Positions 55,285 through 63,812 of a stretch of DNA of 64,000 nucleotides are shown one piece after another. The DNA lies in the NCBI RefSeq assembly GCF_012999535.1, contig NZ_JABBWV010000003.1:146439-210438 (forward strand), in the 5' to 3' direction. The notes under the pieces were generated by a model. The model saw only the letters and a program-made list of their open reading frames with translations, did no database searches and was not told the DNA's origin. A program made the position numbers and the translations under genes. Source of the DNA: Microbispora sp. H11081 (GTDB lineage: Bacteria > Actinomycetota > Actinomycetes > Streptosporangiales > Streptosporangiaceae). Numbering within the stretch: position 1 is the first letter of the stretch; every line of letters begins with the position of its first letter.

Positions 55285-55315
55285 ACCATGCCGCCTGGAG
55301 TGCACTCCAGCGCAA
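55285..55315 (-). promoter_or_regulatory. MerR-type promoter of the aldo/keto reductase
   Basis: On the minus strand: TTGCGC (-35, 55315-55310), a 19-bp spacer and CATGGT (-10, 55290-55285). The spacer carries the perfect palindrome CTGGAGTGCACTCCAG (55295-55310). Initiation falls at about 55277, the start codon. Confidence 0.7.
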
Positions 55316-55418
55316 GCGACTTTCGGGTCATGTGGCGGCGGGGTTGCGGCCCGATTACCGGATGCGGGCCGTGAGAAGCACACGTACGTTCGACATCCGA
55401 TGTGTCAGGATCAATGGT

Positions 55419-55811
55419 GTGGCGGTGTACACACCTGGACAGGTTGTCGAGGAGACCGGGTTCAGCCTCGACACGCTTCGGTACTACGAACGGATCGGGC
55501 TGCTGGAACCGGTCGGCCGCAACGCTGCGGGCCAACGGCGGTTCACAGAAGAGGACGTGAGCTGGCTCGGCATGGTCCGCTGCCTGCGGGACACCGGTAT
55601 GCCGATCTCGGAGATGCTGCGCTTCGCCCAGCTCGTACGGCAGGGTGAGCACACCATCGGGGACCGGATCGCGCTGCTGGAGGAGCACGACAGGAAGGTC
55701 GAGGCCCAGATCGCCGACCTGTGTCAGAAGCAGGGCGCGATCCAGCGGAAGATCCAGTACTACAAGGACGTGCGGACCATGCGCGACATGCTCCCCGAGC
55801 AGGCCTCCTGA
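55419..55811 (+). CDS. MerR family regulator of the aldo/keto reductase
   Basis: A 130-aa MerR protein. The winged helix has the signature LDTLRYYERIGLL and RRFTEEDV; the dimer helix (LLEEHDRKVEAQIADL) follows. GTG 55419 (MAVYTPGQVVEETG) is chosen; another GTG lies two codons later. The adjacent operator with a 19-bp spacer supports direct control of the divergent reductase. It belongs to the group that answers to aldehydes or electrophiles, by family only. Confidence 0.9.
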   Translation: MAVYTPGQVVEETGFSLDTLRYYERIGLLEPVGRNAAGQRRFTEEDVSWLGMVRCLRDTGMPISEMLRFAQLVRQGEHTIGDRIALLEEHDRKVEAQIADLCQKQGAIQRKIQYYKDVRTMRDMLPEQAS

Positions 55812-55820
55812 CAGGTCGTC

Positions 55821-55939
55821 TGCAAGATCAGGCATCGCGTACGCCGAGGCCGGCGGGCCGTAGCCGCCTTTCGTGCATGATCACGGAAGCTGTCGGGCCA
55901 GGTCAGGGCGTACGCGTGCGACAAACTGCAAGATCACGG
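55821..55939. repeat. Dispersed 23-bp repeat and variants (locus 2)
   Basis: One exact copy (55917-55939) is identical to those at 38417 and 38470, with a partial TGCAAGATCA (55821-55830) and a TGCATGATCACGG variant (55874-55886). All are in the convergent gap between the MerR and ABC exporter genes. Confidence 0.8.
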
Positions 55940-55957
55940 GGGGTGGGCGCAGGGGGG

Positions 55958-57862
55958 TTAGGTTGGGCGGTAGGCCTGGGCTTGGAGGTTGTAGAGCTCG
56001 GCGTAGAGGCCGTCGAGGGCGATCAGCTCCTCGTGGGTGCCGTGCTCACGGACCTTGCCGTGGTCGAGCACGTAGATGCGGTCGGCGTAGCGGACGCTGG
56101 CGAGGCGGTGCGTGATGAGCAGCACGGTCCGGCCGTCCGCATGCTGCCGGATCCGCTCGAACAGGGCGTGCTCCGCCCGGGCGTCGAGGGCAGCGGTGGG
56201 CTCGTCGCAGATCAGCAGGGGCGCGTCCCGGTAGAAGCCGCGGGCCACCGCGATCCGCTGCCACTGCCCGCCCGACAGTTCGTGCCCGTTCTTGAACCGG
56301 CGGTCGAGCAGCGTGCGGTAGCCGTGGCGGAGTTCGGCGATGACCTGGTCGGCGCCCGCCACCTCGGCGGCGCGGGCCACCTCGCCCTCGCCCCTTTCCA
56401 TGCCCATCGTGATGTTGTGGCGGGCGGTCAGCGGCCACCGGGTGTGGTCCTGCGCGATGACCGCGATCCTGCCGCGCAGGCTGTCGGGGTCGACCTCGGT
56501 GACGTCGACGTCGTCCCACAGGACCCGGCCGCCGTCCGGCTCGTAGAGGCCGGCGAGGATCTTGGCGAGGGTGGTCTTGCCCGAGCCGTTCTCCCCGACG
56601 AGGGCCACGACCTCTCCGCGCTCGATGCGGGCCGACACCCCGCGAAGGGCCGGGGCCTCCGTGGCGGGATAGGTGAACGTGACGTCCTCGACCATGATGC
56701 GCTCGAAGCCCTCGGGGGCCTTCCGCTCGCGGGGCGCCGACTTCCTGCTCTCCGCGTGCGCGGCGAAGTCCAGGAAGTCGGTGAAGTAGAGGCCCTCCTC
56801 GTAGAGGCGGTTCGTCGAGAACATGAGGTTCGCCAGCGCCGTCTGGGCGGACCGGATGGCGAGCACCGCGGTGCCGGCCACCGCGAGCGGCACCGCGCCG
56901 ATCACCAGCAGCACCCCGAGCGTTACGTAGACGACGCCCTGCCCGACGCCGCCGAGCGCCTCGCCCAGGACCCTCGCGAACGTCTGCTGACGCGCGAGGC
57001 CGAGCATGACCTGCTGCTCGCCCCTGGCGACCCTGTCGAACATCCGCAGCAGGAAGCCGCGCATGGTGAACGTGCGCACCTCGGCCGCGGTGTCCTTGTC
57101 GGCGAGCAGTTCCTCGATGATCCACTTGCGGCGGCGCGCCGGGATCAGCCGCAGATCGGTCGTGTAGCGCAGCCTGGCCGACCGGACCGCAGCCCAGGCG
57201 TCGGGCAGCACCGCCAGCAGGAGCAGCGGCAGCAGCACGGGGTGCAGCACGCCGAGCACGCCCGCCGCGGCCACGATCCCGACCAGGGCGGACACGATGT
57301 CGATGGCGGTGCTCACGATCAGGTCGGCCACCCGCATGCCGCGCATGCGGGCCCGCTGCAGCGCGTCGTGGAACTCCGGATCGTCGAAGCAGACGAGCTC
57401 GACCTGGCTGGTCAGCGTATAGAGACGTTCTTCCGTGATCCGGCTGACCTGGGGCGACAGCCGCGACTCCGCCCAGCCCGCGCCCGCCTGCACCGTCGTG
57501 CGCACGACGGCGGCCAGGCCCACGAGCAGCAGGCTCGGCAGCGCGTCGCGGACCCGGTCGGGAGTCGGGCCGGCCTGGAGCAGCGCGGTCAGCACCCCGG
57601 TGGTGGCCAGCAGGCCGAAGGCGGTGAAGACGCCGCCGAGCATGTTCAGTGTGATCGTGGCCGCGGTGTCGCGAGGGCTCGCCTCCCACGCCATGCGGAG
57701 GGCCTGGCGGATCAGGCCGGGCAACCGCCGCGCCACGGTCAGGAAGCTGAGCGTCGCCATCGTGCCGTAGTGCCGGGCCCACTGAGGTGACTCGATCTCC
57801 TCCAGGTCCGGCAGGTCGTCCTCGGACAGATGGCCGTGTCCCCCCTGCTGTGTGACCGTCAT
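55958..57862 (-). CDS. ABC transporter, ATP-binding/permease fusion (exporter type)
   Basis: A 634-aa half-transporter. A membrane domain (about 65-360, six hydrophobic segments) is followed by an ATPase: Walker A GENGSGKTT near 424, signature LSGGQWQRIA near 526, Walker B LLICDEPTAALDA near 549 and H-loop ITHR near 582. It acts as a homodimer or heterodimer exporting a lipid, peptide or drug; no partner gene is adjacent. It is divergent from the sugar-binding lipoprotein gene. Confidence 0.92.
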   Translation of the reverse strand: MTVTQQGGHGHLSEDDLPDLEEIESPQWARHYGTMATLSFLTVARRLPGLIRQALRMAWEASPRDTAATITLNMLGGVFTAFGLLATTGVLTALLQAGPTPDRVRDALPSLLLVGLAAVVRTTVQAGAGWAESRLSPQVSRITEERLYTLTSQVELVCFDDPEFHDALQRARMRGMRVADLIVSTAIDIVSALVGIVAAAGVLGVLHPVLLPLLLLAVLPDAWAAVRSARLRYTTDLRLIPARRRKWIIEELLADKDTAAEVRTFTMRGFLLRMFDRVARGEQQVMLGLARQQTFARVLGEALGGVGQGVVYVTLGVLLVIGAVPLAVAGTAVLAIRSAQTALANLMFSTNRLYEEGLYFTDFLDFAAHAESRKSAPRERKAPEGFERIMVEDVTFTYPATEAPALRGVSARIERGEVVALVGENGSGKTTLAKILAGLYEPDGGRVLWDDVDVTEVDPDSLRGRIAVIAQDHTRWPLTARHNITMGMERGEGEVARAAEVAGADQVIAELRHGYRTLLDRRFKNGHELSGGQWQRIAVARGFYRDAPLLICDEPTAALDARAEHALFERIRQHADGRTVLLITHRLASVRYADRIYVLDHGKVREHGTHEELIALDGLYAELYNLQAQAYRPT

Positions 57863-58019
57863 GCCAGCAGTGTGTGCGCCCGCCCTGACAATTTCGCGGG
57901 CTCCAGTCGCGGCTCTCCCTTTGCCGCATGTCCCTAACAGGCCGTCGAGATCCGTATGCGGAGACGTTATCGGGACGAACTTGACGACGTGCCCCGGGAA
58001 GCGGGCAGGATTGCCCTGC

Positions 58020-58033
58020 TGACAACGTTGTCA
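58020..58033. promoter_or_regulatory. LacI-type operator upstream of the binding-protein gene
   Basis: TGACAACGTTGTCA is a perfect 14-bp palindrome, 57 bp before the lipoprotein start. The same core (GACAACGTTGTC) is 13 bp before the LacI gene at 60475-60486. Confidence 0.8.
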
Positions 58034-58090
58034 GCCAGATGTGTCTTCGGGGGCCCGAAATCCTCCGGACCAGCCCGAAGGGAATTGGCG

Positions 58091-59377
58091 ATGAGACGAC
58101 GGTGGACGACGGCCGTCGCGGTCTCCGTCGCGGGCCTGCTCGCTCTGTCCGCCTGCGGCGGCGGTGACGGGCAGGAGGCCGGAGGCGGTCTGAAAGCCCA
58201 CAAGAAGGTCGAGGTCTTCTCGTGGTGGACGGGCCCTGGTGAGGCCGACGGCCTCAAGGCGATGCGGAAGATCTTCGCCAAGCAGAACCCGGAGTTCGAG
58301 TTCTTCGACGCCGCGGTGGCCGGCGGTTCCGGCGACGCGGCCCGCGCGCTGCTGTCCAGCAAGCTGCAGGCCAACCAGCCCCCGGACACCTTCCAGGGCC
58401 ACGCCGGCGCCGAACTCCAGGGCTACATCAAGAGCGGCAAGCTGGAGCCGGTGAACTTCCTGTACGACGAGCTGAAGCTGAAGGAGGTCTTCCCGCAGCA
58501 GCTCATCGACCAGATCACGGTGGAGGGCCAGGTGTACTCCGTACCGGTGAACATCCACCGGTCGAACGTCCTGTGGTTCAACCCCTCGGTCCTCAGGAGG
58601 GCCGGCGTCGACGGCGCGCCGAAGACCGTCGAGGAGTTCGTCACCGACCTCGCGAAGGTCAAGAAGAGCGGGAAGATCCCGCTGTCGATCGGCTCGGAGT
58701 GGACCCTGGTGCACCTGTTCGAGTCCGTGCTCCTCGGCTCGCTCGGCACCGACGCCTACAACGCCCTGTGGACGACCGGCGCCGACTGGTCGAACGCGAC
58801 CGTGACCAAGGCGCTGGAGAACTTCAAGACCATCCTGTCGTACGCCGGCACCCCGCAGGCCGACTGGCAGCCGGCGGCCAAGCAGGTCGCCGACGGCAAG
58901 GCGGCCTTCAACATCATGGGCGACTGGGCCTACAGCTACCTGCACAACGCTCCGCCCGGCGGTCTGGGCAAGGAGTCGCACAAGGACTTCGACTGGGCCG
59001 CGTCGCCCGGCACGGACGGCACGTTCATGTGGCTGTCGGACAGCTTCACGCTGCCGAAGGGCACGCCCAACCGCGACGGCGCCATCGCGTGGCTGAAGAT
59101 GGCCGCCAGCGAGGAGGGCCAGGACGCGTTCAACCCGCTCAAGGGCTCGATCCCCGCCCGCAAGGACGCCGACCGGTCCCTCTACGAGGACTACCTGTCC
59201 TGGAGCCTGGAGCAGTGGTCAGGCAGCAAACTGGCCGGCTCGATCCAGCACGGCGTGGTCGCCGACGACGAGTGGCGGGCCGCGATCACCGAGGCGGTCG
59301 GGCTGTTCCAGCGGGACAAGGACGTTGCCAAGTTCCAGCGGGCGCTGGTCGCGGCGGCTGACGACAGCGGCCAGTGA
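58091..59377 (+). CDS. ABC sugar transporter substrate-binding lipoprotein (orphan)
   Basis: A 428-aa family 1 solute-binding protein. A signal peptide with lipobox LSAC precedes the mature sequence, which starts acidic and glycine-rich, then shows VEVFSWWTGPGEADG. It should bind a mono- or oligosaccharide at the membrane face. No permease or ATPase gene is nearby, so it must work with components encoded elsewhere. ATG 58091 is chosen for the signal peptide; the frame to 57956 crosses the operator. It faces its LacI regulator. Confidence 0.9.
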   Translation: MRRRWTTAVAVSVAGLLALSACGGGDGQEAGGGLKAHKKVEVFSWWTGPGEADGLKAMRKIFAKQNPEFEFFDAAVAGGSGDAARALLSSKLQANQPPDTFQGHAGAELQGYIKSGKLEPVNFLYDELKLKEVFPQQLIDQITVEGQVYSVPVNIHRSNVLWFNPSVLRRAGVDGAPKTVEEFVTDLAKVKKSGKIPLSIGSEWTLVHLFESVLLGSLGTDAYNALWTTGADWSNATVTKALENFKTILSYAGTPQADWQPAAKQVADGKAAFNIMGDWAYSYLHNAPPGGLGKESHKDFDWAASPGTDGTFMWLSDSFTLPKGTPNRDGAIAWLKMAASEEGQDAFNPLKGSIPARKDADRSLYEDYLSWSLEQWSGSKLAGSIQHGVVADDEWRAAITEAVGLFQRDKDVAKFQRALVAAADDSGQ

Positions 59378-59397
59378 CCTGATCGGGCCGGGGCGGG

Positions 59398-60462
59398 TCA
59401 GCCCGCCGTACGGCCGAGGCGGGGCAGTGGAGGGCGTTCGCCCGAGCCGCGCGGGATCAGCCGCGTGCCCAGTTCGATCCTGTTGACCGGCCTCTCGTCC
59501 CCGGACAGGCGCATCAGCAGCAGGTCGGCGGCCGTGCGGCCGAGCCGGACGGGATCCTGCGCGACCACGGTGATCCCCAGCAGGTCGGCCAGAGTGAAGT
59601 CGTCGAACCCCACCAGGGCGAGCCCCGCGTCGGCGGTGCCGGAGAGCGACGCCAGCGCCCGCAGGGTGTCCACGGTGGTGCGGCCGTTCCCGGCCAGCAG
59701 TGCGGTCGGCGGGTCGAACGCCGCGAGCAGCCGGGTGAGGTCGGCCCGCGTCCGCGCCGGGTCAGGAGGGCCCATGGCCACCAGGCCCTCGTCGTACGGC
59801 AGGCCGGCCGCGGCCAGCGCCTGCCGGTAACCGCGCAGCCGCTGGGCGGCGGTGAAGATCCCGGGGGAGCCGCCGAGAAAGGCGATGCGGCGGTGCCCGT
59901 GCGCGATCAGGTGGGCCGTGCCCGCCCGGGCCCCGCCGACGTTGTCGCAGAGGACCGTGTCCGCCTCGAACCCCGCGCCGGGCGGCCGGTCGGCGAAGAC
60001 GACCTTGAGCCCGGCCTCCGACTCGGGCGTGAGATAGGCGTGGTCGCTCCCGGCGGGCACGATGATCAGCCCGTCGACGCGGCGGGAGCAGAAGGCGAGG
60101 ACGAGGTCGCGCTCACGGGCCGAGTCCTCCCGCGACGAGCCGCTGAACAGCAGATAGCCGTGGCGCAGCGCGGCGTCCTCCACCGCCTGGCTGAGGCTGG
60201 AGTAGAAGGCGTCGGCGACGTCCTCGATGACCAGGCCGATGCTCGCCGTACGGCCCCGCCGCAGGATGCGCGCGCTGTCGTTGCGGCGGTAGCCGAGCCG
60301 CTCGATGGCCGCCCGCACACGACCGGCGGTCGTGGCGTTGACGCCGGGTTCGTCGTTGACGACACGGGAGACGGTCTTGAGCGCGACACCGGCCGCGGCG
60401 GCCACGTCGTTCATGGTCGGACGGCCGCGCCTGGTCTCTGCCACGCGGAGATCATCTCCCAT
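59398..60462 (-). CDS. LacI family transcriptional regulator
   Basis: A 354-aa regulator. The helix-turn-helix and hinge are at about 17-70 (TMNDVAAAAGVALKTVSRVVN), followed by a periplasmic-binding-protein-like sensor. An operator, GACAACGTTGTC, 13 bp upstream of its start suggests autoregulation; the same box upstream of the sugar-binding lipoprotein defines a small regulon. The ligand is presumably a sugar carried by that lipoprotein. Confidence 0.93.
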   Translation of the reverse strand: MGDDLRVAETRRGRPTMNDVAAAAGVALKTVSRVVNDEPGVNATTAGRVRAAIERLGYRRNDSARILRRGRTASIGLVIEDVADAFYSSLSQAVEDAALRHGYLLFSGSSREDSARERDLVLAFCSRRVDGLIIVPAGSDHAYLTPESEAGLKVVFADRPPGAGFEADTVLCDNVGGARAGTAHLIAHGHRRIAFLGGSPGIFTAAQRLRGYRQALAAAGLPYDEGLVAMGPPDPARTRADLTRLLAAFDPPTALLAGNGRTTVDTLRALASLSGTADAGLALVGFDDFTLADLLGITVVAQDPVRLGRTAADLLLMRLSGDERPVNRIELGTRLIPRGSGERPPLPRLGRTAG

Positions 60463-60474
60463 CCCACCCCGCTG

Positions 60475-60486
60475 GACAACGTTGTC
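60475..60486. promoter_or_regulatory. LacI autoregulatory operator
   Basis: The perfect 12-bp palindrome GACAACGTTGTC lies 13 bp upstream of the LacI start. Confidence 0.8.
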
Positions 60487-60525
60487 ATCGGGAGATGATC
60501 GATTCTGTCCGGCGTGGGGAGTGCG

Positions 60526-61302
60526 TCAGGGAAGGGTCGCGTGGCCGCCGGCGCGCAGGTCGGCCTCGATCCTGGCGGCGGTGGCGAGCAGCGGGGGCAG
60601 CAGGTCGCGGCGCGCGGACTCCGGCGTGGTGCGGCTGGCGTGCGAGGAGACGTTGACCGCCGCCGCCACCCGGCCGTCGCGGTCCCTGATCGGCGCTGCG
60701 ATCGAGCGCAGCCCCTCCTCCAGTTCCTGGTCCACCATGGCCCAGCCCTGGGCCCGTACGCCGTCGAGCGCGGTGCGCAGGGCCGCGGGCGAGGTGGTGG
60801 TGTGGGAGGTCAGCCGCCGCAGGTCGGCGCGGGCGAGGTAGGCGTCGAGTTCCTCGGGGGACAGCCCCGCGAGCAGCACCCGGCCCATCGAGGTGCAGTA
60901 GGCGGGGAAGCGGGTGCCGATCGCGATCGTCACGCGCATGATCCGGGCCGTGGGGACCCGGGCCACGTAGACGATGTCGGTGTCGTCCAGCACCGAGACC
61001 GACGCCGACTCGCGCACCTCGGCGGCGAGCCGCTCCAGGTGCGGCAGCGCGACCTCGGGCAGGGACAGGCTCGACAGGTAGGCGTAGCCCAGTTCCAGGA
61101 TCCGGGGCGACAGGGCGAAGAGCCGCCCGTCGGTCCGCACGTAGCCCAGGCCGGCGAGCGTCAGCAGGAACCTGCGCGCGGCGGCGCGGGTGAGACCGGT
61201 CCTGCGGGCCACCTCGCTGAGCGTCAGCTCCGGGCTCGTCGCGTCGAACGCGCGGATCACCGCCAGGCCCCGGGCCAGCGACTGGACGTGCTCCTCCGCC
61301 AT
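60526..61302 (-). CDS. IclR family regulator (PcaR/PobR-like)
   Basis: A 258-aa IclR regulator. The helix-turn-helix lies at about 10-60 (LTLSEVARRTGLTRAAARRFLLTL region), followed by the effector domain with the motif FPAYCTSMGRVLLA. It resembles regulators of the beta-ketoadipate branch, but no aromatic-degradation genes are adjacent. ATG 61302 has GGGAGG 8 bp upstream; a GTG at 61311 is less likely. Confidence 0.9.
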   Translation of the reverse strand: MAEEHVQSLARGLAVIRAFDATSPELTLSEVARRTGLTRAAARRFLLTLAGLGYVRTDGRLFALSPRILELGYAYLSSLSLPEVALPHLERLAAEVRESASVSVLDDTDIVYVARVPTARIMRVTIAIGTRFPAYCTSMGRVLLAGLSPEELDAYLARADLRRLTSHTTTSPAALRTALDGVRAQGWAMVDQELEEGLRSIAAPIRDRDGRVAAAVNVSSHASRTTPESARRDLLPPLLATAARIEADLRAGGHATLP

Positions 61303-61387
61303 GGCCGCCACCTCCCGACCGAACCCTAGCGCCAGGGGCTCGGGAGAAAGGACGGGCTTCGAAGACCACGACGGTAGGGTTTGGCGG

Positions 61388-62671
61388 GTGACGAGGGGGA
61401 TCGAGGTTCATCGGGGGAATGCGCTGCTCATCGCCGGGTTCGTCCTGGCGGCGTTCAACCTGAGGCCCGCCCTCGCGGGTGTGTCGCCGCTCCTCCCGGC
61501 CATCATGCGGGACCTCGGCCTCAGCCCGGCCGGAGGCGGCGCGATCACCACGGTGATGGTGGCGTGCCTCGGCCTGCTCGCCCCGGTCGCCCCCGTGCTG
61601 GCCACGCGGATCGGGCTGGACCGCACCCTGCTGGCCGGTCTGCTCGTGCTGGCGGCCGGCGTCGTACTGCGCAGCGCGGACGGCGTGCCCGCGCTGTACT
61701 GCGGCGCGGCCCTGGCGGGCACGGCCATCGCCGTGATGAACGTCGTCATGCCGGGCCTCGTCAAGCAGCACTTCCCGGACAGGGTCGGGCTGTTCACCGG
61801 CCTGTACGTCTCGATCATGGTGAGCGGGGCCGCGGCGGCCTCGGCGGCGATGGTCCCGCTGGCGGGGCAGGCGGGCTGGCGGCTGGCGGCGGGGTCTGCG
61901 GCCCTGCTCGCGCTGCTGGCGGCGGCCCTGTGGTGGACGGCTCTCACCAGGGGGCCGTCATTACCGATGAGGGCAGCCTCCGCGCCCACGACGCCCGAGA
62001 CCTCCACGACGCCCGCGCCCACGACCCCCGCGACATCCACGACCTCCGCGCCCGCGACCCGGGCGACACAGCGGCCCGGCGCGCCGAGGCACCGGCCGTA
62101 CGCGGCCCTGCTCCGCGCGCCGGCGACGTGGCCGGTGATGGCGTTCATGGGCCTGCAGTCGCTGACCTTCTACGTCATGCTGGCCTGGCTGCCGACCGTG
62201 TTCCAGGCCGCGGGCCTGCCCGCCGACGAGGCGGGATACCTGCTGGGCCTGACGAACCTCGTGCAGATCGCCGCGGCGCTGGTCGTGCCCCTGCACGCGG
62301 GCCGGGCCCGCTCCCAGTCGCCGCACGTCGCCGTGGCCGCGCTGCTGACCGTCGGCGGCTACCTGGGGGTGCTGCTGGCGCCGGCCACCGTGCCGTGGCT
62401 GTGGATGATCGTCCTCGGGCTCGGCCAGGGGGCGTCGATCGCGCTCGCCCTGCTGATCATCACGCTGCGGGCGCCCGATCCCGCCTCGGTGACCGCGCTG
62501 TCGGCGGTCGCCCAGTCGAGCGGTTACCTGCTCGCGGCGGTCGGACCGTTGGCGTTCGGCCTGCTCCACGAGTTGTCCGGCGGCTGGACCGTGCCCCTGC
62601 TCGCCGGGCTCGGCGCGTGCGCGCTCCAACTGGTGTCGGGGATGCTCGCCGCCCGCCCGGCGCGTGCGTAG
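61388..62671 (+). CDS. MFS transporter, CynX/NimT family
   Basis: A 427-aa protein with about 12 hydrophobic segments; the first ones include FNLRPALAGVSPLLP, the signature of the CynX/NimT (cyanate or nitroimidazole) branch. The central cytoplasmic loop (about 198-225) is expanded by a Thr/Pro/Ser/Ala-rich repeat. GTG 61388 lacks a ribosome site but follows a -10-like TAGGGT (61375-61380), so it may be leaderless. The IclR gene is divergent and could regulate it. Confidence 0.85.
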   Translation: MTRGIEVHRGNALLIAGFVLAAFNLRPALAGVSPLLPAIMRDLGLSPAGGGAITTVMVACLGLLAPVAPVLATRIGLDRTLLAGLLVLAAGVVLRSADGVPALYCGAALAGTAIAVMNVVMPGLVKQHFPDRVGLFTGLYVSIMVSGAAAASAAMVPLAGQAGWRLAAGSAALLALLAAALWWTALTRGPSLPMRAASAPTTPETSTTPAPTTPATSTTSAPATRATQRPGAPRHRPYAALLRAPATWPVMAFMGLQSLTFYVMLAWLPTVFQAAGLPADEAGYLLGLTNLVQIAAALVVPLHAGRARSQSPHVAVAALLTVGGYLGVLLAPATVPWLWMIVLGLGQGASIALALLIITLRAPDPASVTALSAVAQSSGYLLAAVGPLAFGLLHELSGGWTVPLLAGLGACALQLVSGMLAARPARA

Positions 62672-63226
62672 TCAGCGCGGCAGCCGCTCCAGGTCGATCT
62701 CGACGGGGAACGGCGCGCCGACCGCGAGCCTGGTGTGGTGGACGCCGGTCACCCGGTATCCGCCGGCGGAGTCGAGTTCGAAGCAGCAGACGAACGGCCG
62801 CCAGTCGGTGCTCTCGACCCGCCAGTAGTGCGGGATGCCGGCCCCCGCGTAGCGCCCCGGCCGCAGGTCGTCGTCCGGGACGGCCGAGTCGGGGCCGGTG
62901 ATCTCGATGACCAGCCGCACCTCCTCGGCGAGGTAGCAGGTCCTCCGGTCGTCGGAGGCGGCGAGGTCGTCCACCAGTGACACGTCGGGTCGGGCCCGCC
63001 GCTCACGCTCCAGCAGGACGTCCATCCGGCTGACCGCCACCAGGTCGCCCGGCGCCTGCGCGTTCAGCGCGGTGCGCAGGCCGTAGGCCACGCGTTCGCG
63101 GAACCGTGTCTGGGGGCCCGTGGGGACGAGGCCGGAGGTGGGACGGAGCAGGGAGAGCCGGTCGGAGACGCCCCCGGCTCCGTCTCCCTGACGAGGCCGC
63201 AGCCAGTCATCGAGCGTGCTGGTCAT
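62672..63226 (-). CDS. Uma2 family endonuclease-like protein
   Basis: A 184-aa Uma2 (DUF820) protein, with the PD-(D/E)XK-like core: RPDVSLVDD near residue 79, LVIEI near 105, and the end motif YAGAGIPHYWRV. The N-terminal 40 residues are longer than usual. Uma2 proteins are common in actinobacteria and cyanobacteria; their activity is largely unproven. It abuts the MFS gene with no gap (convergent). Confidence 0.88.
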   Translation of the reverse strand: MTSTLDDWLRPRQGDGAGGVSDRLSLLRPTSGLVPTGPQTRFRERVAYGLRTALNAQAPGDLVAVSRMDVLLERERRARPDVSLVDDLAASDDRRTCYLAEEVRLVIEITGPDSAVPDDDLRPGRYAGAGIPHYWRVESTDWRPFVCCFELDSAGGYRVTGVHHTRLAVGAPFPVEIDLERLPR

Positions 63227-63275
63227 GGCGGCAGCCTAGCGTCACGCTCTGTGATGGCCGAACCACTCACATCGC

Positions 63276-63812
63276 CTAGGCCGGGTCGAGTGGCCGCAAT
63301 TCGTCCGCGTAGCCGACCGAAAGGCGGCGCATGGTCCCGTCCTCGGTGATGGAGTACTGCCCCATCCGCCACAGGGGTGGCGAGTACGCGTGGATCGAGA
63401 CCGAGCCGGGCGCCTCGCCGGTCAGCCGGTGGATGTGGTCGGGCCCGAAGGAGAACGCGTCGCCCTCCACGACCCGCGTCTCCAGGTGGGTGCCGCCGAT
63501 GCGCGGGTTGCACTCCTTCAGCTCACCGGCCACGACGCGGACCGCGCCCGAGGAGACGTCGTGGTCGTGCCAGCCGGTGTCGTCCCCCGGCCGCCAGCAC
63601 AGCAGCCACACGTCCACGTACGAGTCCCTGTGCAGGGAGACGTAGTGGCGTCCCCCGTCCGCCGCGCCCTCGAAGCCGAGGTGGTGACGCCACAGCTCGG
63701 GCCGCGCGGCCAGGTCCTCCACGAGGGCGAGCAGTTCGCGGCGGTCGAGCGTGCGCGCGGGCAGTCCGTCGGAGACGCAGAGCGCGCCTTCCTGGATCGT
63801 TGGCGTGCTCAT
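63276..63812 (-). CDS. Cysteine dioxygenase family protein
   Basis: A 178-aa cupin. The iron ligands fit His82 and His84 (WHDHD) and a later His in the DHIHRL or SIHAYSP region (126-141). Bacterial members oxidise cysteine to cysteine sulfinate or related thiols. It is coupled to an upstream gene through an ATGA overlap, so it is probably the second gene of an operon that continues past the window end. Confidence 0.88.
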   Translation of the reverse strand: MSTPTIQEGALCVSDGLPARTLDRRELLALVEDLAARPELWRHHLGFEGAADGGRHYVSLHRDSYVDVWLLCWRPGDDTGWHDHDVSSGAVRVVAGELKECNPRIGGTHLETRVVEGDAFSFGPDHIHRLTGEAPGSVSIHAYSPPLWRMGQYSITEDGTMRRLSVGYADELRPLDPA

